This document shows, one piece after another, positions 1 through 10,034 of a DNA stretch of 64,000 nt (its first letter is position 1; the number at the start of each line of letters is the position of its first letter). Made by a program: the position numbers and the translations under genes. Origin of the DNA: Atlantibacter hermannii. Lineage in GTDB: Bacteria; Pseudomonadota; Gammaproteobacteria; Enterobacterales; Enterobacteriaceae. The notes under the pieces are model-generated. The model was not told where the DNA came from. It made no database searches and worked only from the letters and a program-made list of their open reading frames with translations. The DNA is taken from the NCBI GenBank assembly GCA_900635495.1, contig LR134136.1:3224001-3288000 (forward strand). Reading direction: 5' to 3'.

Positions 1-2609
1 TCGCGGTAGCGCGCTCCAGATACTCGAACTGCCCGGACCACGACAGCGTGACGCCCTGCGGTAGTGTGACGTTCGCAGCCACGATGTTTTGCATCTCCTC
101 CACCGCCGATTTCAGATCGCGTCCGCGCAGGTCGACATAAATCCAGTTCGACAAGCGGGCATTTTCACTTTTCAGCATTGGCGGCCCGTCGTTGACGGTG
201 ATGGTTGCCAGTTCAGACAGCGTGACCTGACTGCCGTTTGCGGTCACCACCGGCAACCTCCGCAATTTCTGGATATTGTCGCGCCACTCTCGCGGATAAC
301 GCACATTGATGGGGTAACGTTCACGCCCTTCAATGGTTTCGCCGATATTTTGCCCCCCTACCAGCGTAGCCACCATCGACTGCAATTCGCTCACCGAGAC
401 GCCATAACGCGCCGCTTTGCGCCGATCAATAACGATGTCCACATAGCGCCCGCCCGCCAGCCGCTCCGCCAGCGCCGAGGTGACGCCAGGCACCGATTTC
501 ACCTGCTGTTCGATTTCACTGGCTATCCGTTCAATATCCTCAATCCGGTTACCGTTCACCTTAATACCTACCGGGCTTTTTATACCGGTCGCCAGCATAT
601 CGAGACGGTTGCGGATCGGCGGTACCCAGACATTGGCGATCCCCGGCACTTTCACGCGAGCATCCAGCTCTTCCACCAATTTGTCCATGGTCATACCCGC
701 TCGCCACTGGTCACGCGGTTTAAAGCGGATGGTGGTTTCCAGCATGGTGAGCGGCGCCGGATCGGTGGCGGTTTCCGCCCGTCCCGCTTTACCGAATACG
801 CTTTCCACTTCCGGTACGGTTTTGATAAGCCGGTCGGTTTGCTGGAGCAGTTTTGCTGCTTCACGCACGGAAATTCCCGGCAGCGTCGAGGGCATGTACA
901 GCAAATCGCCTTCATCAAGCGGTGGCAAAAACTCGCTACCCAGGCGGCTGAGCGGCCACAGCGTCGCCACCAGCAGGATGAGCGCCAGCGCAACCGTGGT
1001 TTTCGGCCAGCTAAGCACTTTGTCCAGCAGCGGCTCGTAAGCGCGGATCAGCCAGCGATTGAGCGGGTTATCCTGTTCGGCGGGGATGCGGCCACGAATA
1101 AATGCTCCCATCAATACCGGGATTAATGTGATCCCAAGTCCGGCGGAAACCGCCATCGCCCAGGTTTTGGTAAACGCCAGCGGTGAGAACATCCGCCCTT
1201 CCTGCGCTTCCAGCGCGAACACCGGAATAAAAGACAGGGTGATGATCAGCAGGCTACAAAACAGCGCCGGCCCCACTTCTACTGCCGCCTGCTCGGCAAT
1301 TTTCCAGTACTCCGCGCCGCTGGGGATCTTGCCGTCACGGTCATGCCGCCACTGCTCAAGGACTTTATGCATGTTTTCAATCATCACAATCGCGGCATCC
1401 ACCATGGCCCCGATAGCGATAGCGATGCCACCCAGCGACATGATGTTGGCGTTGATCCCCTGGTAATGCATGATAATAAACGCGCCAAGGATCCCCAGCG
1501 GCAGTGAAATAATCGCCACCAGCGCCGATCGAAAGTGGAACAGAAACAGCACGCAAACCAGCGCCACCACCACAAATTCTTCCAGCAGTTTGTGAGTGAG
1601 GTTTTCAATGGCATGATTAATCAGGGTCGAGCGGTCATAGACCGGCACAATCTCAACGCCCGAAGGGGAGCGTCCGTTGCAGCTCGGTCAGTTTGGCTTT
1701 TACGGCGTTGATCGTATCCAGCGCATTCTTGCCATAGCGCATCACAATGATGCCGCCGGTGACTTCCCCTTCGCCGTTATATTCCGCCACACCGCGGCGA
1801 ATTTCCGGGCCGAGCCGCACCGTCGCCACATCGGAAAGCAGCACCGGCACGCCGTTACGGCTGGCGATCGCTACATTGCGGAAGTCATCCAGATTCGCCA
1901 GATAGCCGGTGGTACGCACCATGTATTCCGCTTCGCCCAGTTCCAGCAGCGAACCGCCGCTCTCCTGGTTCGCCTGACCCACCGCCTCCACGACCTGTTG
2001 ATGCGTGATATTGAGTGCCCGAAGCCGTTCCGGTTGTAGCAGAATTTGATACTGGCGCACCATCCCGCCCACGCTGGCAACTTCCGCCACGTTAGGCACT
2101 GTTTTTAACTCGTACTTCAGCGTCCAGTCCTGTAAGGCGCGCAACTCCGCCAGGCTGCGCTTTCCGGAACGGTCGATCAGCGCATATTCATACACCCAGC
2201 CAACCCCGGTGGCATCCGGGCCCAGCGACGCTTTCGCCTCGGCAGGCAGTTGCGCCTGCACCTGGCTTAGATATTCCACCACCCGTGAGCGCGCCCAGTA
2301 GGGATCGGTCCCCTCGTCAAACAGTATGTAGACGTAGGTTTCGCCAAACATGGAAAACCCGCGCACGGTTTTTGCGCCCGGCACCGATAACATTGTTGTG
2401 GTCAGGGGATAAGTGACCTGATCCTCTATTACCTGAGGGGCTTTGCCAGGCCAGGCGACGCGGACAATCACCTGCACATCCGACAGATCCGGCAACGCAT
2501 CCACCGGCGTGCGCGCCAGTGCCCAGATCCCCCATGCCGCCATCATCAGCGCGGCGATCAGCACCAGGAAACGGTTTCTTAGCGAACTGCGGATAACGGC
2601 CGCGATCAT
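1..2609 (-). CDS. cusA: CusA-type copper/silver RND efflux pump (partial at left edge, one frameshift)
   Basis: Inner-membrane RND pump that drives Cu(I)/Ag(I) out through a CusB/outer-membrane channel using the proton gradient. It begins MIAAVIRSSLRNRFLVL and shows the family blocks TPVDALPDLSDVQ and GPDATGVGW. The three methionines that bind metal in E. coli CusA are recognisable (LLYMPS, TMLETT, LDMLATG), as is the proton-relay segment GAMVDAA. About 870 of about 1045 residues lie in the window; the last visible residues are QFEYLERATA and the C-terminus is outside. A run of four G at 1665-1668 breaks the frame after residue about 315. Three G would restore it (LPSGVEIVP), so the break is probably a sequence error. 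The start overlaps the end of cusB. CusA and SilA are both related; the sequence is clearly divergent from each. Confidence 0.9.
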
Positions 2610-4037
2610 GGGTTAACCTCTCTGATGGGCTGGAGGCGTTCGATCACCGCGCCATCGTCATTCATGGTGAAGGTAAACTGCACCCTGTCGCCTGGCTTTA
2701 TATCGGGCGGCGTGGATGTCAGGGTGAAGTCCATGGTCATGGCTCCCCATTTCAGGGCCGGGATCGGACCATGCGCGATAGTGACGCTGCCGTCTTCCAG
2801 CGCCTCGACCACGCCCGTCCCCTGGTAATCGGTTTGTTTCTCTTCCGCGGGCAGTGCGCTGCGCAGGCTGGCTTCGGAATCAATCAGGAACTGTCCGGAG
2901 GTGACGATCTTCGCGCCCCTCACCCAGGCCAGAAATGATCTCCACCCAGCCGTCACTATGGAGACCGGTTTTCACATTCACCGCCCGGAAGAATCCCTCC
3001 TCTTCCGCCACCAGAACCCGGTTCGCGCTGCCGGTTTCGATAAGCGCCTCCTCCGGAATGGCCAGCCGCGGGGTATCTGCGGTTTGCCCGTCGCGGGTTA
3101 AGGTCAGATACATGCCTGGCCGCAGCTTCTGGTCGGGATTCGCAATGACGATCCGTGCCTGAAGCGTGCGGGTGGTGCTTTCCAGCGCGGGTAACAGTTC
3201 GCTGACTTTGCCGCTGAATATCTCGCCGGGGTAGCTGTCGGTAGCCGCTAACAGCGTTGCGCCAGGGCGTAGCGACTGCGCCTGGGAAGGCGGATAATCC
3301 ACCACCACCCACACCGGGTCGAGGCTCGCCAGTTCAAACAGCGGCGCGGTGGCGCTAACCTGCGCACCGGCCCGTGTCTCCAGCTTCGCCACATAGCCGT
3401 CGCGCGGTGCGCGCAACACCAGCCGCGTCTGGGGTTTGCCGCTGCGCTCAACGCGGCGAATCACCTCTTCCGGCATAAACTGAAGCATGAGCCGCTCCCG
3501 GGCAGCAGCGGTTAATGCGCTGTCGCCTAACAAGCGAACCGCCAGATATTCCTGCTGTGCAGTGGTCCACGTGGGGATCCAGAGCTGAGCCAGCGGTTCG
3601 CCTTTTTTGACCGACTGCAACGGCGCGCGTACAAACAGTTTCTCCACCACGCCCGATGCCGGAGCGGGGACAATTTCGCTGTTGCGCTCATCGTTTTGCA
3701 CCGTGGCATAGGCTGAAAAAGGTGCCGATAATGCCCGCCGTTCCACCCGGGCGGTACGAATGCCGAGGTTCTGCTGCTGGCGGGCGCTTATCGACACCCC
3801 TGCCTCATCAGCGGCTTCATCGGCGTAGCGCGGCTGCAAATCCATATCCATAAACGGCGATTTACCGGGCTTATCGAAGCGTTGTCCGGGTACCATCGGA
3901 TCGTACCAGTAGAGAACCTGGCGTTCCGGCCGGGCATTTCCCGCAGGAGACGCGTGCTGCTGCTGCCCCAGCCAGTAGCCGCCGCCCAGTGCCGCGCCGA
4001 TCAACAGCGCGAGAAGTGAAAGCGTTTTACTGTTCAT
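2606..4037 (-). CDS. cusB: CusB-type periplasmic adaptor with C-terminal CusF domain (one frameshift)
   Basis: Membrane-fusion protein joining the RND pump to the outer-membrane channel and passing metal to it. It has an N-terminal membrane anchor/signal (residues about 5-25) and the metal-binding motif DPMVPGQRFDKPGK followed by FMDMDL, which carries the three methionines known in CusB. Lipoyl/barrel-sandwich segments follow. The last about 75 residues form a second metal-binding unit like CusF (AHGPIPALKWGAMTMDF, with the His, Trp and two Met copper ligands). At about 476 residues it is longer than E. coli CusB (407); a fused CusF domain is also known in SilB of Cupriavidus. The frame breaks in four C at 2916-2919; three C restore GLGEGAKIVT. 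The start overlaps cusC and the end overlaps cusA, so the genes look translationally coupled. Confidence 0.9.
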
Positions 4038-5289
4038 GGGCGACTCCTTGTACCGTCAGATAACGGACGGCGGCCCAGCGTTGCGCCATCTCTTTTTCAG
4101 CGTTGATTGCGCTAAGTTGGGCGTCCAGCAGGCTACGCCGGGCGTCAAGTACCGCATCCAGCGTGGCCTGCCCGGAACGGTATTCGGCAGTAACGACCAG
4201 CAGCCGTTGTTGACTGAGCGGCACAATTTCCTGCTGCTTGCGGCGCCATAAGGTTTGTGCGGCCTGGTATTCCGCCACCAGGCTGCGGACCAGCGCCACC
4301 CTGTCGCGAGTGGCCTGCGAGAGCCGATCGTTGGCTTCCATCGCACGGGATACATCGGCGGCATAGTCTTTGTCCTGCCGGTGCGACTGGAAAATCGGCA
4401 TACCGACGGTAAACATCACCCCGGCCAGATCGCCGTACGCTTCAGCACGTCGGGCGTAATACACCTCCACGCCGACGTCAGGCTTCGACGCTACCGCAGA
4501 CTGCGCTGAACGCGCTTTCGCCACATCAGCTTCCCGCGCGGCGAGCACCACTTCCGGATGGACGGAAACGCCCTGCTCAAGGGTTTGCGGCTCCGCCGGA
4601 AGGCGCTGGTAACGCGGCAACGCGCCGGCGACGCCGTCGAAGGTTTCGCCGGTCAACTGGTATAAACGGGTTTGCGCCAGGCTGACATCGCGCTCCGCCA
4701 GCGTGAGGTTATCGCGCATCGCGGATAAGGCGCTTTGCAGCGCCAGGGTGGACGATGCCGCCGCGGAGCCGCTGGCCACGCCGCTGCGCTGCACCGGGAT
4801 TTGCCTGCCGGTCTCGTTGAGAAGTTGCCGTGCCGCTTGCGCCGCCTTCTCCGATAACGCCAGATCCAGCCAGGCCTGAGCGGTGTCCCGCTGCAGCTGC
4901 GCACGGATCACCTGCTCCTGCGCGCTGGCGCTGGCGGACTGCGCCAGCAGCGTGTCGGCTTTGCGTTCGCGCTTATCTGCGCTTACGAAGGTTTGCATCA
5001 CGCCGACGCGCTGCATGGTCATGCCTTCACGGGTAAAGCGTCGGGCGTTGCTGCCCTGCACCGGCAGGTTTTCGATGCCAAACTTGAGTTCCGGATCGGG
5101 TAACTGGCGCGCCGAATCCGCCATCGCGCCGTATGCGCGCACCTGATTGCGGCTGGCGGACAGCTCGGCGGAATAGCGCTGCGCGAGGTCGAGTGTTTGC
5201 TCCAGACTCAGCGCCGCCGCCTGGGCGACCGCGCTGGTCAGGACGAGCAAAACCCCACCGAGCCAGAGGCTCAGAGTCGTTTGCTTCAT
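4027..5289 (-). CDS. TolC-family outer-membrane efflux protein of the cus cluster
   Basis: Outer-membrane channel for the CusB/CusA pump. A signal peptide (about residues 1-25, ending near AQAAAL) is followed by two TolC-type repeats rich in long Ala/Gln/Leu helices. Length is 420 residues. Unlike E. coli CusC there is no lipobox cysteine, so it is probably not a lipoprotein and is nearer to CzcC-like metal-efflux TolC proteins. It sits between cusF and cusB and overlaps cusB by 11 bases. It fills the role of cusC, but direct orthology is uncertain, so no symbol is assigned. Confidence 0.85.
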   Translation of the reverse strand: MKQTTLSLWLGGVLLVLTSAVAQAAALSLEQTLDLAQRYSAELSASRNQVRAYGAMADSARQLPDPELKFGIENLPVQGSNARRFTREGMTMQRVGVMQTFVSADKRERKADTLLAQSASASAQEQVIRAQLQRDTAQAWLDLALSEKAAQAARQLLNETGRQIPVQRSGVASGSAAASSTLALQSALSAMRDNLTLAERDVSLAQTRLYQLTGETFDGVAGALPRYQRLPAEPQTLEQGVSVHPEVVLAAREADVAKARSAQSAVASKPDVGVEVYYARRAEAYGDLAGVMFTVGMPIFQSHRQDKDYAADVSRAMEANDRLSQATRDRVALVRSLVAEYQAAQTLWRRKQQEIVPLSQQRLLVVTAEYRSGQATLDAVLDARRSLLDAQLSAINAEKEMAQRWAAVRYLTVQGVAHEQ

Positions 5290-5300
5290 GACGCCTCCGG

Positions 5301-5642
5301 TTAGCGTAAAGGCGCGATATGAACGAGCTGGTAACCGCTGTCAGTCTGGCTAAAGGTAAAGGTCACCTTATCGCCTACCTGCACCGGCGTGGGAAGGTGC
5401 GCCGGACGGTCAAACGCCATGGTCATCGGCGGCCAGTTAAGCGCCTCGATGGCTGCATGCGAAAGGGTGATTTGGCGATCGGTCATTTTTTTAACCACGC
5501 CCTGGCTCTGCCATACCGGCTGTTCGGCAGACATGGGCATTGCCATACCATGATGTTGGTGAGCGGGAATGTTTTCAGCGGAAAATGCGGAAAAGGTGAA
5601 CAGCAACGCCGCGACAGGCAGCAGTCGGGAAAGAATAAACAT
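5301..5642 (-). CDS. cusF: CusF-like periplasmic copper/silver chaperone
   Basis: Small secreted metallochaperone (113 residues) that hands Cu(I)/Ag(I) to CusB. A signal peptide covers about residues 1-22. A His/Met-rich linker (HQHHGMAMPM) precedes the CusF fold with its copper site: His in LSHAAIEALNW, then the Trp and both Met in NWPPMTMAF. Gene order here is cusF-cusC-cusB-cusA, whereas E. coli has C-F-B-A. Together with the CusF domain fused to CusB, this gives the cluster two chaperone domains. Confidence 0.9.
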   Translation of the reverse strand: MFILSRLLPVAALLFTFSAFSAENIPAHQHHGMAMPMSAEQPVWQSQGVVKKMTDRQITLSHAAIEALNWPPMTMAFDRPAHLPTPVQVGDKVTFTFSQTDSGYQLVHIAPLR

Positions 5643-5702
5643 GTTATGTACTCCAACAAAGTCGATAAAAAATACGTTTAAAAACAGTCGACAATGCAGA
5701 AG

Positions 5703-6110
5703 TTATTCTCTGAACCGGCAGAACCGTATGGTCGCCGGTGGCCCTGCTGCGGGAGGCGTTAATGACCAGTAGGATGATGTTTGTTGCACGCACTGCGGTT
5801 CAATCACTGCGAGCGTGTCCACAACCGGGATCGCCAGCAGGCTGATTTGCGGGCTCTCTTTTTGCATCACGTCCGGGACGCAATGCTTTTCACACAGCGG
5901 TGAGGCAGTGGAATGGGAAGGTGACGCGTCATGCCCCATCAGGTGATCCTGATGCTGAATGGCCACGACCTGACCATCAAGATCGAGCGGACAGCCGTGC
6001 GATGCCTGCGCCGTTTGACCCGCTGCCAGCAAAAAACCCAACGCCATCGTCAGCATCCAGAGATGCTGGCGTATAACGCGCATGGATTTAATGAAGGAGC
6101 GACGAGTCAT
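5703..6110 (-). CDS. Small secreted Cys/His protein at the head of the cus cluster (CopL/DUF2946-like)
   Basis: A 135-residue protein with an N-terminal signal/membrane segment (about residues 10-37, ending AQASHG). It has a short Cys/His/Met-rich stretch (HGCPLDLDG, HQDHLMGHD, CEKHC) and a further Cys in the tail (PQCVQQ, RFCRFRE). The spacing of HGCP and CxxHC resembles CopL/DUF2946 proteins found next to copper-resistance genes, but I recognise it only by pattern. An internal Met at residue 10 (MRVIRQ) could be the true start. It lies 60 bases upstream of cusF on the same strand, which suggests a role in copper sensing or binding in the periplasm. Confidence 0.6.
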   Translation of the reverse strand: MTRRSFIKSMRVIRQHLWMLTMALGFLLAAGQTAQASHGCPLDLDGQVVAIQHQDHLMGHDASPSHSTASPLCEKHCVPDVMQKESPQISLLAIPVVDTLAVIEPQCVQQTSSYWSLTPPAAGPPATIRFCRFRE

Positions 6111-6531
6111 GATTATTTTATATTTAACAACAAGTGGGCCGAGTATAAGCGTCAGTAAAAAAACAAAGAAAGGGATTTTTAATCCTTTACATTTGGCAGG
6201 GTTATTTGTGAATGAGTAGTTAATTATTTCCGTAAAAGTGTTGGTAATTCAAAAAGGGAATGTATTAATTTACCTTAGGTCAAAAAAATGATTTAAACAC
6301 TCACTATTTCCTTCCAGTCATTCAGCATAACCTGCGCTTTAAGCTCCATAAAAAACAATAATTTGCCAAATTTCTACTTACAAAGGGTTACTAATTATTT
6401 GTTTCTTGATATTTATCACAGCACATTTATCGTGTACCCGCAAAATCCGCACTGGATGATCTCACTTTTTATTCAACTTCCATTTATTTATTCGGCCAGT
6501 CATCACTTCACTGTCGAAATATGAGGGCTTT
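6111..6531. other. Intergenic region between the cus cluster and dcuC
   Basis: About 420 bases, distinctly AT-rich compared with its flanks. It must hold the divergent promoters of the cus cluster (minus) and dcuC (plus). I see an FNR-like box at 6406-6419 but no convincing CusR box and no small gene. Confidence 0.6.
6406..6419 (+). promoter_or_regulatory. Probable FNR site upstream of dcuC
   Basis: TTGATATTTATCAC matches the FNR consensus TTGAT-N4-ATCAA at nine of ten positions. It lies about 113 bases before dcuC. E. coli dcuC is known to be activated by FNR under anaerobiosis, so the site fits. Confidence 0.6.
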
Positions 6532-7909
6532 ATGCTGACCTTTTTAGAACTCCTGATCGGGCTGGTCGTCATTATTGGCGTCGCGCGCTACATTATTAAA
6601 GGCTATTCGGCAACCGGCGTGTTGTTTGTCGGTGGTCTGGCGCTGCTGATTGTCAGCGCCCTGATGGGCCATAAGGTATTGCCATCGAGCGCGACCTCTA
6701 CCGGCTATACCGCCACCGATATTTTTGAGTACATTAAAATCCTGCTGATGAGCCGCGGTGGCGATCTCGGCATGATGATTATGATGCTGTGCGGTTTCGC
6801 GGCCTACATGACCCATATCGGCGCCAACGATATGGTAGTCAAATTAGCTTCCCGTCCGCTTCAGTACATTAACTCGCCGTACATTCTGATGATTGCCGCC
6901 TATTTTGTGGCATGCCTGATGTCGCTTGCCGTCTCTTCCGCCACCGGGCTGGGCGTTCTGTTAATGGCGACGCTGTTCCCGGTTATGGTTAACGTCGGCA
7001 TCAGCCGTGGCGCGGCAGCAGCAATTTGCGCCTCTCCGGCGGCGATTATTCTTTCCCCCACCTCCGGTGACGTGGTACTGGCAGCCCAGGCCGCAGAAAT
7101 GCCGCTGATTGATTTTGCCTTTAAAACCACATTGCCAATTTCCATCGCCGCGATCATTGCGATGGCGATTGCCCATTTTTTCTGGCAGCGCTACCTCGAT
7201 AAAAAAGAGCACATCAGCCATGAGATGCTCAACGTCAGCGAAATCCAGACAACCGCCCCCCTCTTTTTACGCGATCCTGCCGTTTACTCCGATTATCGGC
7301 GTGCTGATTTTCGACGGCAAATGGGGCCCGCAGCTGCATATCATCACCATCCTGGTGATCTGTATCGCCCTGGCGGCGGTGATTGAATTTGTGCGCGGCT
7401 TTAATACGCAGAAGGTCTATTCCGGCCTGGAAGTGGCGTACCGCGGGATGGCAGACGCCTTCGCCAACGTGGTGATGCTGTTAGTCGCCGCTGGCGTGTT
7501 CGCGCAAGGTCTTAGCACTATCGGCTTTATCCAGGGACTGATCTCCATCGCGACGTCGTTCGGCTCGGCCAGTATTATTCTGATGCTGGTACTGGTTATC
7601 CTGACCATGCTCGCCGCCATGACCACCGGTTCCGGCAACGCGCCGTTCTACGCTTTCGTAGAGATGATCCCGAAACTTGCGCACACTTCCGGTATTAACC
7701 CGGCTTACCTCACCATTCCGATGTTGCAGGCCTCCAACCTGGGCCGCACCATTTCTCCGGTTTCCGGTGTGGTGGTTGCGGTCGCGGGGATGGCGAAAAT
7801 CTCTCCGTTCGAAGTGGTGAAGCGCACCTCCGTGCCCGTGTTGGTCGGCCTGATTGTGGTGATTGTCGCCACTGAAATTCTGGTCCCGTCCCTGGTCATT
7901 GCGCCATAA
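6532..7909 (+). CDS. dcuC: DcuC anaerobic C4-dicarboxylate transporter (one frameshift)
   Basis: Inner-membrane carrier active under anaerobic growth, mainly exporting succinate made by fumarate respiration and mixed-acid fermentation. About 460 residues and 11-12 hydrophobic segments. It is very close to E. coli DcuC across its whole length (start MLTFLELLIGLVVIIGVARY; core SATGLGVLLMATLFPVM; ISPVSGVVVAVAGMAKIS near the end). The frame breaks at six C (7256-7261); five C join the halves as TTAPSFYAILPF. A strong stem-loop terminator follows at 7935. The neighbour in E. coli (pagP side) is absent here and rna follows directly. Confidence 0.93.
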
Positions 7910-7934
7910 CGGATTCAGACGCCATTACGAAAGA

Positions 7935-7960
7935 AAAGCGCCGGTCCGGCGCTTTTTTTA
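7935..7960 (+). terminator. Terminator after dcuC
   Basis: Perfect stem AAAGCGCCGG / CCGGCGCTTT followed by a run of T. Confidence 0.85.
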
Positions 7961-8002
7961 TGCTTTAATACCGTGATTAAATGAAATCACAAGAAAACAT
8001 TG

Positions 8003-8819
8003 ATGTTGAAAATAATGAATCGTGCCACAGCTGCGCTGGTGTGCGGCGTGCTTGCAAGCTCTGTTGTTTACGCTGACGATACCCCGCTGGCGGCGCAGCG
8101 CTATGGCGATTTTGACCGCTATGTATTGGCGCTTTCCTGGCAAACCGGCTTTTGCCAGGATCAACACGACCGAAACCGTCAGGAAACCGACGAATGCCGC
8201 CTGCAAAAAGAGCAGGACGACAAGCGCGCCTTTTTAACCGTGCATGGTTTGTGGCCTGGCCTGCCGAAATCCATCGCGGCACGCGGCGTGGATGAAAAAC
8301 GCTGGATGCGGTTTGGCTGCGCTACCCGTCCGATTCCCAATATGCCGGAAGCGCGCATCGGCCAAAAATGCGCCGCGGCGGAGACCGGCCTGTCGCTGGA
8401 GGCTGCCGCCAGGCTCAGCAGCGTGATGCCTGCCGCAGGTGGCACCTCCTGTCTTGAACGCTACGAATTCGCCAAGCATGGCGTCTGTTTTCGGGTTTGA
8501 TCCGGATGCCTATTTCACCACCATGGTTCGGTTTAACCGTGAAGTGAAGGAGAGTCCGCTGGGTGCGTTTCTTGCCAACAACTATGGCAACGTCGTGTCA
8601 CGCAAAGCGTTTGATAATGCCGTCGCGGCGTCGTTTGGCAAACAAAGCGTTAAGGCGTTCAAACTGGTATGCAGCGGCAACCCCGCTTACCTTACCGAGA
8701 TGCAAATTTCCCTGAATGCCGCCACGATTAACGCGCCCCTCAGCCCTGCCTCGTTTGCGGCGCAGCCCCATCCAGGTAACTGCGCCAAACAATTTCGGCT
8801 TGATGAAGTTGGTTACTGA
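8003..8819 (+). CDS. rna: Ribonuclease I, periplasmic RNase T2 (one frameshift)
   Basis: Broad-specificity periplasmic endoribonuclease of the RNase T2 family. A signal peptide (about 1-25, ending VVYAD) is followed by the two active-site blocks: LTVHGLWPGLPK (first catalytic His) and CLERYEFAKHGVCF (catalytic Glu, Lys and His). Cysteines for disulfides are conserved. The frame breaks at four T (8488-8491); three T give GVCFGFDPDAYF as in E. coli. I chose ATG 8003; ATG 8015 and TTG 8000 are alternatives and no strong ribosome site decides. rnk, which sits beside rna in E. coli, is about 2.9 kb away here, separated by a hydrolase and a permease. Confidence 0.92.
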
Positions 8820-8851
8820 TTTCGGGGTTGCCGACCGGCAACCCACGAAAT

Positions 8852-9683
8852 TTAGCGAGAGATAAATTCCAGCAGATCCTGGTTAATTTGCTGCTTATGG
8901 GTGGTGCAGATGCCGTGAGAGCCGCCCGGATAAACCTTCAGCGTGGCGTCGGGCAACATCCCGGCAGCCACTTTGCCGCAGGTTTCGAAACGGCACAATT
9001 TGATCGTCATCCCCGTGGATCACTAATGTTGGTACCGTCATTTTGCGCAAATCTTCGCGCAAATCGGTTTCCGAAAAGGCTTTAATACAGTCATAAAGCG
9101 CTTTAATCGAGCCCTGCATCCCCTGGCGAACAAACTCATTACGGACTTCCTCAGAAATCTGTGCGCCGTCGCGGTTATAGCCATAAAACGCCAGGGTCAG
9201 CTCCTTGAAGAATGCAGCGCGATCGTTGATCACGCCTTCACGTATCCCGTCAAACACCGCTTTTGGCACGCCGTCAGGATTGTAATCGGTCTGGATCATC
9301 ACGGGCGTCACCGCGCCGATTAACACCGCTTTTGCTACCCGCGCCGTTCCATGACGTCCAATGTAGCGCGCCACTTCGCCGCCACCGGTGGAATGGCCGA
9401 CGTGGATCGCCTCTTTAAGATCCAGATGCGCGGTAAGCTCTGCCAGATCGTCAGCGTACTGATCCATGGTATGCCCTTCCCAGGGCTGAGAGGAGCGCCC
9501 GTGCCCCCGGCGATCATGGGCGATAACCCGATAGCCCTGCTGACCTAAAAACAGCATTTGATCTTCAAAGGCGTCAGCCGTGAGCGGCCAGCCATGACTG
9601 AAGACGATCGGCTGCCCCGATCCCCAGTCCTTAAAATACAAATAACTGCCGTCGCGCAGGGTGATTTTATCAAACTCGCTCAT
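8852..9683 (-). CDS. Alpha/beta hydrolase of the non-heme chloroperoxidase/esterase type (one frameshift)
   Basis: About 276 residues. Alpha/beta-hydrolase landmarks: oxyanion segment FSHGWPLTADAF, nucleophile elbow GHSTGGG with the catalytic Ser, acid in HGDDDQIVPF, and catalytic His in GGSHGICTTH near the end. These match the cofactor-free haloperoxidase/esterase subgroup; the natural substrate cannot be told from sequence. The frame breaks at three A (8988-8990); two A restore the normal C-terminus ending LLEFISR at 8852. It reads opposite to rna and to the following permease. I do not know an E. coli K-12 counterpart at this place. Confidence 0.8.
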
Positions 9684-10034
9684 GTGAACTCCTCAGGGTT
9701 GTGATTACCGTTAGGACAAACCTCTTAAGAATAGCCAGCCGTTCTGCATGACGAAGCCGCAACGCCATGTTTTGTTGCTACCCGCCGCGCCAGGTTGCGC
9801 GTTGCGGTCTAGAATCAATGCGTTGCCTGAATTTCCACCACCCTACGTTTTCCATTGCGGCGGCTATTCAGGGGGCGCGTTTATTACAGATGTTTGATGT
9901 CGCTCTCAAAATGTTAATAAACTCGCGGGAGTTATTTACAGCAGCACCGATGTTACCAGTATCATGTTACCGGTATCAGTGAGGAAAACGGCGCTCATCC
10001 TGCCTTCTCCCTGAATTGAATGCAGAGGATATTG
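9684..10034. other. Intergenic region upstream of the GntP-type permease
   Basis: About 350 bases. The last 90 carry two overlapping GntR operators; the rest (9700-9940) shows no gene and no clear element. Confidence 0.6.
9950..9979 (+). promoter_or_regulatory. Two overlapping GntR operators
   Basis: ATGTTACCAGTATCAT (9950-9965) and ATGTTACCGGTATCAG (9964-9979) both match the GntR operator known from E. coli gntT/gntKU (ATGTTACCnGTAnCAT). They share two bases, so two GntR dimers would lie side by side about 55 bases before the permease start. Confidence 0.75.

Noticed and set aside
89..1126. 345-codon frame on plus inside cusA
   Set aside because: It is the antisense shadow of the RND pump gene, whose conserved motifs lie on the minus strand.
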